From: Novosphingobium barchaimii LL02
Lineage (GTDB): Bacteria; Pseudomonadota; Alphaproteobacteria; Sphingomonadales; Sphingomonadaceae
Length of the DNA: 64,000 nucleotides
Reading direction: 5' to 3'
Assembly (NCBI RefSeq): GCF_001046635.1
Contig: NZ_KQ130452.1
Span: 608,668 to 672,667, forward strand
How positions within the stretch are numbered: the stretch's first letter is position 1; each line of letters opens with the position of its first letter. Positions 20,650 through 29,233 of this stretch are shown here, piece by piece. The position numbers and the translations under genes are program-made. The notes beneath the pieces are model-generated. The model searched no databases and had not been told where the DNA came from. It saw only the letters and a list, made by a program, of their open reading frames with translations.

Positions 20650-21566
20650 ACCGAGATCGTCGCGATCGACAGCACCGTCGAGACGAGAATCACCCGCGCC
20701 GTTATGCCTGCTTCGCGGCCGTAGAACTCGGCAAGCATGAAAGGGCCGGTGCCGGTTGGCAGCATCGCCAGCAGCACGGCGGCGTGGCGAGCCGGGGCAG
20801 AGAGCGGGAACAGAGTGGTCGCCAGCAGCCATGCGAGCGCTGGATGGACGACCAGCTTGAGGGCGACGAGCAGGCCGGTAAGGCGAGCGTCGCTGCGTTC
20901 CTCTGTCGGCCGCTTCTGCGCGAGGAACAAGCCCAGGCCCACCAGTGCGCAGGGCGAGGCAGCAGCCCCCAGCAGCTTGAGGAACACTCCGACCGGGTGC
21001 GGCACTGCAAGCCCGCCGGCGGGGAAGAACGCGGCAACCACGGGTGCGACAATGAGCGGGTTCTTCGCCAGCGACTTCGCCACTTTGGCCGCGACCTTGA
21101 GCGGATGGCTGCCGACATGGAGGCGAACCTCGATCATCACGATGGCGCCTGCAAAAAGTACGCAGGCGACGATGATCGTCGAGATCAGTGTCAGCGTATT
21201 GCTCGATGGTCCAAGCGCAGCCAGCAGCAGCGGGAAGCCGAGATAGCCGGTATTGGGATAGGCGCTCGCCAGCCCGAGCACCGGACCGTCGGCATCCAGC
21301 CCGGATTTGCGGGCATGCAGAAGGATGGTGAGGATAAAGACGACCATAGTACTGATCGTGAAGACGGCCACAAAGTGTAGCTGCCACAGGTCCTTCCAAC
21401 TCGACCCGGCGACGATGTCGAACAGCAGCGCGGGCAGGGCGAGGTAAACCACGAAGCGATTGAGTTCGCTCGATGCTTGCGGGCCCATTACGCCGATGCG
21501 ACGTACCAGCCACCCGGCGAAAATCAGCGCGAAAATGGGCAGGACGATCGCCAGGATCGAGGTCAC
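20628..21566 (-). CDS. AEC-family (auxin efflux carrier-like) transporter
   Basis: This 312-residue polytopic membrane protein has about ten hydrophobic segments in the 5+5 layout of the AEC family. IVLPIFALIFAGWLVRRIGV opens the protein. NRFVVYLALPALLFDIVAG near 36-54 and SAYPNTGYLGFPLL near 104-117 are family blocks. Bacterial members export or import small organic acids; the substrate here is unknown. It starts with GTG at 21566. The stop lies inside the 3' end of the deaminase gene on the other strand. Confidence 0.85.
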   Translation of the reverse strand: MTSILAIVLPIFALIFAGWLVRRIGVMGPQASSELNRFVVYLALPALLFDIVAGSSWKDLWQLHFVAVFTISTMVVFILTILLHARKSGLDADGPVLGLASAYPNTGYLGFPLLLAALGPSSNTLTLISTIIVACVLFAGAIVMIEVRLHVGSHPLKVAAKVAKSLAKNPLIVAPVVAAFFPAGGLAVPHPVGVFLKLLGAAASPCALVGLGLFLAQKRPTEERSDARLTGLLVALKLVVHPALAWLLATTLFPLSAPARHAAVLLAMLPTGTGPFMLAEFYGREAGITARVILVSTVLSIATISVYLAAIG

Positions 21567-21671
21567 TTGCGCACTCCCAAGCGTAAAACCGCTCGGCTAT
21601 AGCCCTGGCCGAATGCGAGCGAGAGAAAATAGCGTCTTAAAGGGTGCGTGAAACGCAACCGGATATGCGAA

Positions 21672-21701
21672 GAGGGCGGCCCGGTCACGCGGGCCGCCCT
21701 C
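21672..21701 (-). terminator. GC-rich hairpin, likely terminator of hsp20
   Basis: GAGGGCGGCCCG (21672-21683) and CGGGCCGCCCTC (21690-21701) form a perfect 12-bp stem with a six-base loop, about 60 bp downstream of the hsp20 stop on the minus strand. Only TT follows the stem, so it is an atypical intrinsic terminator. Confidence 0.5.
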
Positions 21702-21761
21702 GGGGACGGAGCAGTCAGGACATGCGCACAAAGGGACCAGCGCGCATACCGTCCACCCGCC

Positions 21762-22235
21762 TTACGCTGCGGCGGTAGTATCTTCGCCGGCGTTGGTTTC
21801 CACCACGGTCAGGCGGTTGCCGCCGATGGCGATCTTCTTGGGCTTCATCGCTTCGGGAACTTCGCGCACAAGGTCGATCACCAGCAGGCCGTCGGCAAGC
21901 TCGGCGGCGTCCACGCGCACGTAGTCGGCCAGTTCGAAGCGGCGCTCGAAACCGCGCTGGGCAATGCCGACATGCAGGTATTCGCCTTCAGCAAGTTCGT
22001 CGGGCTTGTTGCCCTTGACCACCAGAAGATTGGCCTGCGCGGTGATGTCGATATCCGCCGGCTTGAAGCCTGCGATGGCCAGCGTGATTCGGTAGGCATC
22101 CGCGGCCCGGCGTTCGATGTTGAAGGGGGGGTACTTGTCGCCAGCCTGCGCGCGGCCCTGGTTCTCGATCATGTCGAACAGACGGTCGAAGCCGACCATG
22201 GTGCGGCGGTAGGGCGAAAAATCGATACGGTTCAT
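21762..22235 (-). CDS. Small heat-shock protein, Hsp20/IbpA family
   Basis: This holdase chaperone of 157 residues keeps unfolding proteins soluble. The N-terminus MNRIDFSPYRRTMVGFDRLFDMIE is typical of IbpA-like proteins. The alpha-crystallin domain spans about residues 35-130, with YPPFNIE near 36, YRITLAIAGF near 49 and VGIAQRGFERRFELAD near 85. LVIDLVREVPE near 114-124 is the conserved end strand. The ATG at 22235 is chosen; a GAGGA ribosome site lies eight bases upstream and is folded into a ROSE-like hairpin. It is divergent from grxC. Confidence 0.94.
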   Translation of the reverse strand: MNRIDFSPYRRTMVGFDRLFDMIENQGRAQAGDKYPPFNIERRAADAYRITLAIAGFKPADIDITAQANLLVVKGNKPDELAEGEYLHVGIAQRGFERRFELADYVRVDAAELADGLLVIDLVREVPEAMKPKKIAIGGNRLTVVETNAGEDTTAAA

Positions 22236-22242
22236 GACAAAA

Positions 22243-22259
22243 ATCCTCAAATGAGCAAT
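22243..22259 (-). promoter_or_regulatory. ROSE-like RNA thermometer hairpin at the hsp20 ribosome site
   Basis: On the minus strand the leader reads ATTGCTCATTTGAGGAT just before the start region. TTGCTC can pair with the Shine-Dalgarno GAGGA, leaving one G opposite a G. ROSE thermometers are known to mask the ribosome site in this way, with a U(U/C)GCU sequence, until heat melts the hairpin. The upstream leader (to about 22320) holds further GC-rich self-complementary stretches, as ROSE elements do. The match is seen directly; thermal control is inferred. Confidence 0.7.
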
Positions 22260-22404
22260 CTTCGTAAAAGTAAGGCCCGGCAGCCCGGCGCCTCGTCGAT
22301 GAGCCATCCCCATGGCGGGCCATGACTCGTGACACTAGATATGTTAGCGGCCCGCCCTTTCAAGGGTCGCACCTTGAACCAGAGCGTTCTTGAAGGAGTA
22401 TCGC

Positions 22405-22668
22405 ATGAGCAAGCCCAGGATCGAGATCTACACCAAGTGGGGCTGCCCCTACTGCGTCGCGGCCAAGGGCCTGCTCGACGGGAAGGGCGTGACTTACGAG
22501 GAATACGACGTGACGATGGGCGGCCCCAAGCGCGCCGAGATGGTGAGCCGCGTACCGGGCGCCGCCACGGTCCCGCAGGTGCTTGTGGACGACAAGGCCT
22601 ATGGCGGCTTCGACGACATCAACGCGCTCGACCGCGAGGGCAAGCTCGACGCCATCCTCGGGCTTTGA
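22405..22668 (+). CDS. grxC: Glutaredoxin 3
   Basis: This glutathione-dependent dithiol oxidoreductase of 87 residues starts MSKPRIEIYTKWGCPYC. The redox-active CPYC lies at residues 14-17. The glutathione-binding blocks ATVPQVLVDD near 54 and YGGFDDI near 66 are present. The ATG at 22405 has AAGGAG seven bases upstream. The stop overlaps the start of the nitrilase-family gene as TGATG, so the two form one translational unit. Confidence 0.95.
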   Translation: MSKPRIEIYTKWGCPYCVAAKGLLDGKGVTYEEYDVTMGGPKRAEMVSRVPGAATVPQVLVDDKAYGGFDDINALDREGKLDAILGL

Positions 22669-23513
22669 TGCAAATGACACGCGCCGCGCTGCTGCAGATG
22701 ACCACGGGTATCGACCCGCAGGCCAACGCCGCCACGATCGCCAACGCGGTCGCAGAGGCGCGGGCGGGCGGGGCGGCGATGCTGTTCACGCCCGAGATGT
22801 CCGGCCTGCTCGACCGCAAGCGCGAGCGCGGGAAGCTGTCCATCCGCAGCGAGGCGGACGACGTGGTTCTTGCCGCCGTGCGGGCGGCGGCGCAGCGCGA
22901 GGGCATCTGGGTACACATCGGCTCGCTCGCCATCGAACGCGAGGACGGGAAGTGGGCCAACCGCGCCTTCGTGATCGACGACGAGGGCGAAATTCGCGCG
23001 CGCTACGACAAAATGCACATGTTCGACGTGGATCTTGCGACAGGCGAATCCTGGCGCGAATCGAACGCCTACACTGCTGGCGATGAAGTGCTGATGGTGG
23101 AGACGCCGCTCGGCCGTCTCGGCCTGGCGATCTGCTACGACGTGCGTTTCCCCGCGCTGTTCGAGGCGTTGGGCCGTGCCGGCTGCGATGTGATCGCGGT
23201 CCCCGCCGCCTTCACGGTGCCAACCGGCAAGGCTCACTGGCACCTCCTGCAGCGCGCCCGCGCAGTGGAGGCGAGCGCCTTTGTCCTTTCCGCGGCGCAG
23301 GTCGGCATCCATGAGGATGGGCGCGAGACCTATGGGCATTCGCTGGCCGTCGATCCCTGGGGTGAAGTGCTGCTCGACATGGGCGGCGCGGATGACGGGG
23401 GCAGCGCCGGACTCGCATTCGTCGATCTCGATCCCGAACGGATCGCGGCGGTAAGGGCGCAGTTGCCCAGCCTTGCCAATCGCCGCGCTATCCCCGCATG
23501 GCGTTCAGCATGA
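22668..23513 (+). CDS. Carbon-nitrogen hydrolase (nitrilase superfamily, Nit-like)
   Basis: This 281-residue amidase of the nitrilase superfamily has the Glu-Lys-Cys triad. The Glu is in LFTPEMSG near residue 41, the Lys in RYDKMHMFDVDL near 112 and the nucleophilic Cys in LAICYDVRFP near 150. The arrangement and length are closest to the Nit1/Nit2-like branch, which includes deaminated-glutathione and omega-amidases. Its coupling to grxC fits a role in glutathione damage repair, but that is inference. The ATG overlaps the grxC stop, and the 3' end overlaps the DUF1178 gene. Confidence 0.88.
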   Translation: MQMTRAALLQMTTGIDPQANAATIANAVAEARAGGAAMLFTPEMSGLLDRKRERGKLSIRSEADDVVLAAVRAAAQREGIWVHIGSLAIEREDGKWANRAFVIDDEGEIRARYDKMHMFDVDLATGESWRESNAYTAGDEVLMVETPLGRLGLAICYDVRFPALFEALGRAGCDVIAVPAAFTVPTGKAHWHLLQRARAVEASAFVLSAAQVGIHEDGRETYGHSLAVDPWGEVLLDMGGADDGGSAGLAFVDLDPERIAAVRAQLPSLANRRAIPAWRSA

Positions 23514-24016
23514 TCGTCTACGACCTGGAATGCCGCGAGGGGCAGCATCGATTCGAGGGTTGGTTCAAGTCCTCGGACGATTTCACGCGTCAGCAGGAAA
23601 GGGGCTTCGTATCCTGTCCGCAGTGCGGATCGGGAGATGTCGGCAAGGCCGTGCAGGCCCCGCGCCTCGCCCGCAAGGGCAACCAGTTGGCAGAAGCACC
23701 GCCAGCGCGCCGCGAGCCGCCGGTTCCGGCCGTTCCCTCGCTTCAGGCGCCCGCACCTGTAGCCAACGCACCGCTACCGCCCCAAGCGATCCAGATGATG
23801 CAGGCGCTCGCGAAGATGCAGGCCGATGCGCTCAAGTCCTCGCGCAATGCTGGCGAGAGTTTCGTGAAGGAAGCGCGCGCCATGCATTACGGTGAGCGTG
23901 ATACCGAGACGATCCACGGCCAGGCGACTTTGGGGGAAGCGAAGGAACTGCTGGAAGAAGGGATTGCGGTGATGCCGCTACCGTTTCCGGTGATACCGCC
24001 CGAACAGGCGAACTGA
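23510..24016 (+). CDS. DUF1178 family protein
   Basis: This 168-residue protein has the family N-terminus MIVYDLECREGQHRFEGWF and a CPQCGSGD metal-binding knuckle near residues 39-46. A Pro/Ala-rich linker and a helical C-terminal part follow, with HYGERDTETIHGQATL near 129. The function is not known. The ATG at 23510 overlaps the preceding stop as ATGA. It is the last gene of the grxC operon and lies 65 bp before tRNA-Arg. Confidence 0.85.
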   Translation: MIVYDLECREGQHRFEGWFKSSDDFTRQQERGFVSCPQCGSGDVGKAVQAPRLARKGNQLAEAPPARREPPVPAVPSLQAPAPVANAPLPPQAIQMMQALAKMQADALKSSRNAGESFVKEARAMHYGERDTETIHGQATLGEAKELLEEGIAVMPLPFPVIPPEQAN

Positions 24017-24081
24017 ACCGCGCCGATCTCGCTTTCGCACGATTGCCAAGCCGCCGCACGCAAGCTAGGAGGCCACGGCGT

Positions 24082-24158
24082 GCACCCGTAGCTCAGCCGG
24101 ATAGAGCACCAGATTCCTAATCTGGGGGCCATGGGTTCGAATCCCGTCGGGTGCACCA
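24082..24158 (+). tRNA. tRNA-Arg (anticodon CCT)
   Basis: A 77-base cloverleaf with CCA encoded. The acceptor arms GCACCCG and CGGGTGC pair fully. The anticodon stem CCAGA/TCTGG encloses the loop TTCCTAA with anticodon CCT at 24116-24118, and the T-loop GGTTCGAATCC is standard. It reads AGG codons. The 340 bases after it (24159-24502) contain no gene that I can support. Confidence 0.96.
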
Positions 24159-24502
24159 ACTTTCCGGTATGAACAGCACGCTTGCCATGCTGCTTTGACC
24201 GAAGAAAATCCGCCTCAGTCATGATGAAGCCAGTCGACCCGGCGGGGCCGATAACAGAGGCTTGCGCGGGAGATGGTTGACAGAAACCAGCACATCGACC
24301 GAGCGAGCGCGCTAGGTTGATCTAGTTGAACGAATGGTCTCGCTCGGGCAGGGGCTGGCAAGTCAAACTGCGCCGGCGTTCCGGTATTCTGCCGCTCGAT
24401 AATCGTAATCGTGCAAACCGGGGTGGCTTGAAGGCTTGCTTCGCTTCGAATTTCCGCCGGGCATTGCGCAAATTGCCCTTGCCACCCCAATCCAGGTTCC
24501 TG

Positions 24503-25789
24503 TCAGGCTGCCTTTGCCGCTGCTCGCGCGGCGAGCTTCTCTTCTTCGGTCCAGACTTTCCGCACGCGCTCTTTCTGCGGTTTGATTTTCTTGGCTGGTC
24601 CGCCTCCCAGAACGGGTGCGCGCATGGTCGAGTGCCGCGCGGTTTCCGAATGCCACTGGTGATCGGCCTGAACCGTCAGAGTTCGGCCGATTTCCCGCTC
24701 CACATCGTGCAGCCAGGCACGCTGTTCGGCATCGCACAGCGTGATGGCAAAGCCGCTGCGTCCGGCGCGGCCGGTGCGGCCGATGCGGTGGACATAGCTT
24801 TCCGGCAGGCTGGGGAGGTCGTGATTGAACACATGTGTCACCGTGTCGACGTCGATGCCGCGCGCGGCGATATCGGTCGCCACGAGAACCTGTACGGTCC
24901 CGGCGCGGAACGCGTCCAGCGCGCGCTCTCGTTGACCCTGCGACTTGTTGCCGTGCAGAGCCTCGGCGGTGATGCCGGCCTCGCTGATGAAAGCGCAGAC
25001 TTCGTTGGCGATGTTCTTTTGCAGGGTGAAGACCACGGCCTGGCCGATGTCCTTTGCCTGAAGCAAAGTCAGCAGCGCCGTCTTCTTGTCGGCTGCATCG
25101 AGGAACATCACCGACTGCTCGATCCGATCGACGGTTGTAGAGGGAGGTGCGATCTCTACCTTTGCCGGATCGTTCAGAAGGCTGTCGGCCAGTGCGGCGA
25201 TGGATTTCGGCATCGTTGCCGAAAACAGCAGCGTGTGCCGATCCTTCGGCAGCGCTTCGACAATGCGCTCGATCGGCTTGGCGAAGCCCATGTCCAGCAT
25301 CTGGTCGGCCTCGTCCAGTACCAGCGCTTCCAGCGTCGACAGGTCGCAAAGGCCCTGTTCGATCAAATCCAGCAGACGCCCCGGCGTCGCCACGATGATG
25401 TCTACACCGGCCTTGAGTGCATTGACCTGGTGGAATTGGCTGACGCCGCCGAAGATTGTTGCCACTTGCGGCTGCAGATGGCGGCCGAAGCTCTCGAAGC
25501 CGGCGGCGATCTGGGAAACCAGTTCGCGCGTGGGAGCGAGGACAAGGACGCGGGCACCGCCCTCGGGCGCCGGGCGGGGATCCACGGCGAGGCGGTGCAG
25601 CAAGGGCAGCGCGAACGCGGCGGTTTTTCCAGTGCCCGTCTGCGCCATGCCGAGCATGTCACGCCCTTGCAGCAGCATCGGGATGGATTGGGCCTGGATG
25701 GGAGTAGGGCTGACATAGCCTTCCTCTGCTAGCGCCTGCAGCAATAACGGTGCCAAAGACAGATCGGCGAAAGTCATGTTCATCGTCAC
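24503..25789 (-). CDS. DEAD-box RNA helicase, RhlE type
   Basis: This ATP-dependent RNA helicase of 428 residues has all core motifs: a Q-motif region with TPIQAQSIP near 29, AQTGTGKT near 49, PTRELV near 88, TPGRLLD near 145, VLDEADQMLDMG near 163, SATMP near 196, and HRIGRTGRAG near 336. The C-terminus is a short basic tail. The GTG at 25789 is chosen as start because GGAGG sits six bases upstream; ATGs at 25783 and 25777 are alternatives. It faces the tRNA gene convergently. Members help ribosome assembly and RNA turnover. Confidence 0.94.
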   Translation of the reverse strand: MTMNMTFADLSLAPLLLQALAEEGYVSPTPIQAQSIPMLLQGRDMLGMAQTGTGKTAAFALPLLHRLAVDPRPAPEGGARVLVLAPTRELVSQIAAGFESFGRHLQPQVATIFGGVSQFHQVNALKAGVDIIVATPGRLLDLIEQGLCDLSTLEALVLDEADQMLDMGFAKPIERIVEALPKDRHTLLFSATMPKSIAALADSLLNDPAKVEIAPPSTTVDRIEQSVMFLDAADKKTALLTLLQAKDIGQAVVFTLQKNIANEVCAFISEAGITAEALHGNKSQGQRERALDAFRAGTVQVLVATDIAARGIDVDTVTHVFNHDLPSLPESYVHRIGRTGRAGRSGFAITLCDAEQRAWLHDVEREIGRTLTVQADHQWHSETARHSTMRAPVLGGGPAKKIKPQKERVRKVWTEEEKLAARAAAKAA

Positions 25790-25958
25790 GCGGCGCCTCC
25801 AGCGCTGAGCAAGGCTGCGCCTGATAGGGCTTAGCGTATTGAGAGCGCGCGCTGTTAGGTGTGATGCTGCACCGCGTCAATGCGGAAAGCTGGAAGGGTT
25901 TTAATCCGGGACTAGGTATTTTCTGCCAGGGTCCGAAACGAGCGTTTAACCGTGCACC

Positions 25959-26588
25959 TCAGGCCGCAATCGACTTTCGGCCAAGCAGAACCGTGACCGC
26001 GCCCAGCAGCACGCCGGCGCCAAGGTGCCCCATGAAATCCATCGCCGACATCTCGATAGGGTGGCAAAAGGCCAGCAGAGCAAAAGACAGGAACGCGATC
26101 CCGGCTCCGGCCAGGGTCAGAGAGCGAACGGGCGTCAAAGACCGTGTCCGACGCAGCGCGAGGATTGTGACCAAGATCATCGGAATCCCCGCCGCCAGCA
26201 CGAAGGTGAAGCAGTAGCTGCCGTGCCCTAGTTCGCCTCGTGGATGGCCCGAAATGCTGATGCTGTAGAGAGCCAGGCTCAGCCAGCTCGCCGCGCCTGC
26301 TACGATAAAAAGGTTGAGCCGTGCTGCACCGCCTGCCACGCTGACGGACAGCGCGGCGATAAAGGCAGCAAGACCGAGCATGAGGGAAAGAGCGATATTG
26401 GCGGCAGCAATCCCCGCCATTGGCCCCGCCCAGTCAGTCCCGGAGCGGTGGATGAACTGGGTCGCCAGATAGCCGGCGCCCAGCGCCACCGGCGCCCAGG
26501 CGAGAGCCCGCCGCCATGCCGGAGCCACGCGGCGGACGGGCGAGGCTTCGTGGCAAAGGGTGTCGATCAGGGCGTCATGATCAACCAT
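25959..26588 (-). CDS. DUF1109/NrsF-family anti-sigma factor
   Basis: This 209-residue inner-membrane protein has about six hydrophobic segments and a short N-terminal cytoplasmic stretch. It resembles DUF1109 proteins, of which NrsF of Caulobacter is the known example; NrsF holds the ECF factor SigF inactive until stress. HPIEMSAMDFMGHLGAG near residue 182 and several isolated Cys are notable. The ATG at 26588 overlaps the stop of the ECF sigma gene, the usual arrangement for a cognate pair. Two in-frame starts lie slightly upstream. Confidence 0.78.
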   Translation of the reverse strand: MVDHDALIDTLCHEASPVRRVAPAWRRALAWAPVALGAGYLATQFIHRSGTDWAGPMAGIAAANIALSLMLGLAAFIAALSVSVAGGAARLNLFIVAGAASWLSLALYSISISGHPRGELGHGSYCFTFVLAAGIPMILVTILALRRTRSLTPVRSLTLAGAGIAFLSFALLAFCHPIEMSAMDFMGHLGAGVLLGAVTVLLGRKSIAA

Positions 26589-27147
26589 GTGTCTGATCTC
26601 CATGTTCACGTAGTCTCAGGAACGCGCGGTGCAGCAGGGATTTCACGGCGGAAATGGAGAGCCGGCTTTCCTGCGCGGCGTCGTCCAGCGACATTTCCCG
26701 CAGCTTCACCATTTCCACCATCTGGCGCTGGCGTTCGGGCAAGATGCTCAACATTCCTGCCACCTCCCGCTCTGTGGCCATTGTCTCGAACGCGGATGAT
26801 GCTCCGACATCGACGGCGGCGCCAAGCATGTCTTCATCGTTTACCTCCCGTCCGCGCGACCGGCCCTGCCTGCGCAGCGCATCAACAGCGCGGGCCGAAA
26901 CGATGGCCGATACCCATGGCGACAACGGCAGTGCCGGGTCGTAGGTATGCCGCAGCCGGTGGATCGTCATCAGCACTTCCTGCACCACATCCTCGGCCAG
27001 AACGTCATCGAAGATCCGGCGTCGGACCCGCACGCGGACGACTGGCACCAGCGCGCGCAGCACCAGTCGGTAGGCGCGCTGGTCACCGTCCTGCGCCTGC
27101 GCCATCAGGCAAGGCCAGGCATGTTCCAGAGGCAGGTCGTCCGCCAC
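26581..27147 (-). CDS. ECF RNA polymerase sigma factor
   Basis: This 188-residue extracytoplasmic-function sigma factor has region 2 with LAEDVVQEVLMTIHRLRHTY near residues 50-69 and SPWVSAIVSARAVDALRR near 76-93. Region 4 has LPERQRQMVEMVKL near 135 and SLDDAAQESRLSISAVKS near 152, the helix-turn-helix for the -35 element. It is coupled to a DUF1109 anti-sigma and lies 53 bp downstream of a DsbD-like gene and a periplasmic peroxiredoxin, the layout of SigF-type oxidative/metal stress units. Confidence 0.9.
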   Translation of the reverse strand: MADDLPLEHAWPCLMAQAQDGDQRAYRLVLRALVPVVRVRVRRRIFDDVLAEDVVQEVLMTIHRLRHTYDPALPLSPWVSAIVSARAVDALRRQGRSRGREVNDEDMLGAAVDVGASSAFETMATEREVAGMLSILPERQRQMVEMVKLREMSLDDAAQESRLSISAVKSLLHRAFLRLREHGDQTHG

Positions 27148-27200
27148 GCGGGTGCTACGAAGCCTCTGGCGGCGACATTCGAAATAGCATCATTGCTTCG

Positions 27201-28451
27201 TCAAACCTTCTTGCCTGAGGCGGTTTTCAGGGCCGCAACAGCCGTCTTCGTGTCGAGCAGCTGCGGCAGGATTGCCGGATCGCCGCCCTTGGCCGGATAG
27301 ACGAGGTAAAGCGGCAGCCCGGATCGTCCAAGTTCCATCATAGCCTGCTCGATCCGGGCATCATAGTTGGTCGAGTCCGCCACCATGTAAGTCGTGCCGG
27401 TCTCGGCGATGGCGGCCTTGAACGCAGCGGTGGAAAGCACGGCTTTCTCGTTCACCTTGCAGGTGAGGCACCATTCCGCTGAAAAGTCGACGAATACGGC
27501 GCGTCCCGCCGCACGCTCTTTGGCGACCGCTTCGGGCGACCACGGTACGGGCTTGATCTCGGCCGATGGCGTGGATGCTTCGGCGAGGGGAGCGGTAGCC
27601 GGCGCGCGCAGGGCGCTGCCGGGCGAGGCACAAAGTACCCCGATAGCCACTAAGCCGATGGCCGCCATGCCGTGCAGGGTCTTCGCGGGTCGGCCGGACA
27701 TGCCGCGCCTTTGCGCAATGCCGAAGATCCAGCACGCGAAAGCCAGCAGCAGCGCGCAGCCGAGCATCAGGGCCAGGCCTGCGCTGCCCGTTTGCTGGGC
27801 CAGTACCCACAGCAGCCACGCGGCAGCGGCGAGCATCGGGAAGGCCAGCGCTTGCTTGAGTGTCGTCATCCATGCGCCGGGGCGCGGCAGCTGCCGGGCA
27901 AGTCCCGGGCTGAAGGACAGCAGCGTGAACGGCGCCGCGACGCCGGCGCCCAGCGCGGCAAAGATGGCGAGCGCGGACAAGGGGGGCTGCACCAGGGCAA
28001 AACCGATGGCTCCGGCCATGAAGGGGCCAGCGCAGGGCGTCGCCACCACAACCGCCAGCGCGCCGGTGAGTGCCGCGCCCAGGAGCCCGTCCCTGTCGTC
28101 CAGCGTCTGGCCCATGCGCTGCAGGCCAAGCCCGAATTCGAACAGGCCGGTAAGGTTGAGCGCGGAACCCAGCAGCACCAGGATCAGCAGGCCCACGACA
28201 AGCGGCGACTGGAGCTGGAAGCCCCAGCCCACCGCTTGTCCGCCGGCACGCAGCGCGATCAGAGTGCCGGCAAGCGCCAGCATCGCGAGCAGGGTGCCGG
28301 CGAAAAAGGCCGCCCCTTCCTGCCGCATGCGCTTCGGGTCACCCCCTTGCCGTGCCAGCCCGAACGCCTTGAGCGAAATGATCGGGAATACGCAGGGCAT
28401 GAGGTTCAGGATCAGCCCGCCCAGAAAGGCGGACAACAGGGCAACAAGCAT
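27201..28451 (-). CDS. DsbD/ScsB-like thiol:disulfide interchange protein
   Basis: This 416-residue membrane electron carrier passes reducing power from cytoplasmic thioredoxin to the periplasm. It lacks the N-terminal DsbD-alpha domain and starts directly with the membrane domain. NLMPCVFPI near residue 16-24 and VVATPCAGPF near 135 carry the two membrane Cys. A C-terminal thioredoxin-like domain has DFSAEWCLTCK near 325. The likely partner is the peroxiredoxin encoded 47 bp upstream in the same operon. Confidence 0.88.
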   Translation of the reverse strand: MLVALLSAFLGGLILNLMPCVFPIISLKAFGLARQGGDPKRMRQEGAAFFAGTLLAMLALAGTLIALRAGGQAVGWGFQLQSPLVVGLLILVLLGSALNLTGLFEFGLGLQRMGQTLDDRDGLLGAALTGALAVVVATPCAGPFMAGAIGFALVQPPLSALAIFAALGAGVAAPFTLLSFSPGLARQLPRPGAWMTTLKQALAFPMLAAAAWLLWVLAQQTGSAGLALMLGCALLLAFACWIFGIAQRRGMSGRPAKTLHGMAAIGLVAIGVLCASPGSALRAPATAPLAEASTPSAEIKPVPWSPEAVAKERAAGRAVFVDFSAEWCLTCKVNEKAVLSTAAFKAAIAETGTTYMVADSTNYDARIEQAMMELGRSGLPLYLVYPAKGGDPAILPQLLDTKTAVAALKTASGKKV

Positions 28452-28498
28452 GATTAGGACTCACAGGGACTGGGGACGACCGAGAGCGACTGGCCGGA

Positions 28499-29056
28499 TC
28501 AGCCGTGCTTGGCTTTCCATGCGCGCACCGCCGCCATCGTCTTCTCTATGTGCGCCTGGGGGTTCATGTCGGTATAGCTGAGCAGGATGGTGCCGTTGGG
28601 GGCGATCACGAACGAGGTACGGTTCGAAATCGTCTGCTTGGCGCCTTGCATCGTCGTGTCGAATTTCGCCGCGACTTTGGCGCCCGGATCGGCGGCTACG
28701 GCGAACTTGTTGCGGCATTCCGACTTCGAGAATTCTGCCACCCGCTCGACGTTGCCTGCGGTGACGCCGATGACGCTGGCACCCAGCTTGTTGAAGTTGC
28801 CCGTCGCCTCGGCGAACATATGCGCTTCCACTGTGCAGCCTGAGGTGAAGGCGGCGGGGAAGAAGTAGAGCACGACCGGGCCCTTTTTCAGTGCCTTTGC
28901 CAGTGACAGATTGAAGGACTTGCCGCCGAGCGCCGCATTCAGCGTGAAATCGGGTGCCTTGGCGCCTTGCGGCAGCGCTGCGAAACTCGGCGTGGGCACT
29001 GCCGCCATCAGCAGTCCACAGGCCAGCGACAGGGGGACATTCTTCCGGATTTTCAT
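28499..29056 (-). CDS. Exported peroxiredoxin (AhpC/TSA, BCP-like)
   Basis: This 185-residue protein has a Sec signal peptide (MKIRKNVPLSLACGLLMAAV, cleavage near AFA-AL) and a thiol peroxidase domain. The peroxidatic Cys is in the motif FPAAFTSGCTVEAH near residues 67-80, and a possible resolving Cys is in SKSECRNKF. RTSFVIAPNGTILLSY near 146 is typical. It should reduce peroxides in the periplasm and be recycled by the DsbD-like protein next to it. It is the first gene of the leftward operon that ends in sigma and anti-sigma. Confidence 0.88.
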   Translation of the reverse strand: MKIRKNVPLSLACGLLMAAVPTPSFAALPQGAKAPDFTLNAALGGKSFNLSLAKALKKGPVVLYFFPAAFTSGCTVEAHMFAEATGNFNKLGASVIGVTAGNVERVAEFSKSECRNKFAVAADPGAKVAAKFDTTMQGAKQTISNRTSFVIAPNGTILLSYTDMNPQAHIEKTMAAVRAWKAKHG

Positions 29057-29233
29057 TGGCTCAGCTCCGACACGGATTGTAATGAAAGGCGCGCCGATCG
29101 GGTGCCTTCACAACCGTGTTCGCTGTCGCTCGGCAAAAAGTTGCGGTCCTGCATGAAAGGTCGCAATTTTTCTTGGAAATGGATTCCAGCGGGCGATAGC
29201 ACTGAGCAATAGATCTGCAATGCCGATCTACTT

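Noticed and set aside
24082-24502. tRNA-Arg as attachment site of an integrated element
   Set aside because: No integrase gene and no repeat of the tRNA 3' end seen downstream in the window.
24326-25732. Rightward 468-codon open frame antisense to the RNA helicase
   Set aside because: It lies almost wholly opposite a gene with all DEAD-box motifs; its translation has no family features. It is a GC-rich shadow frame.
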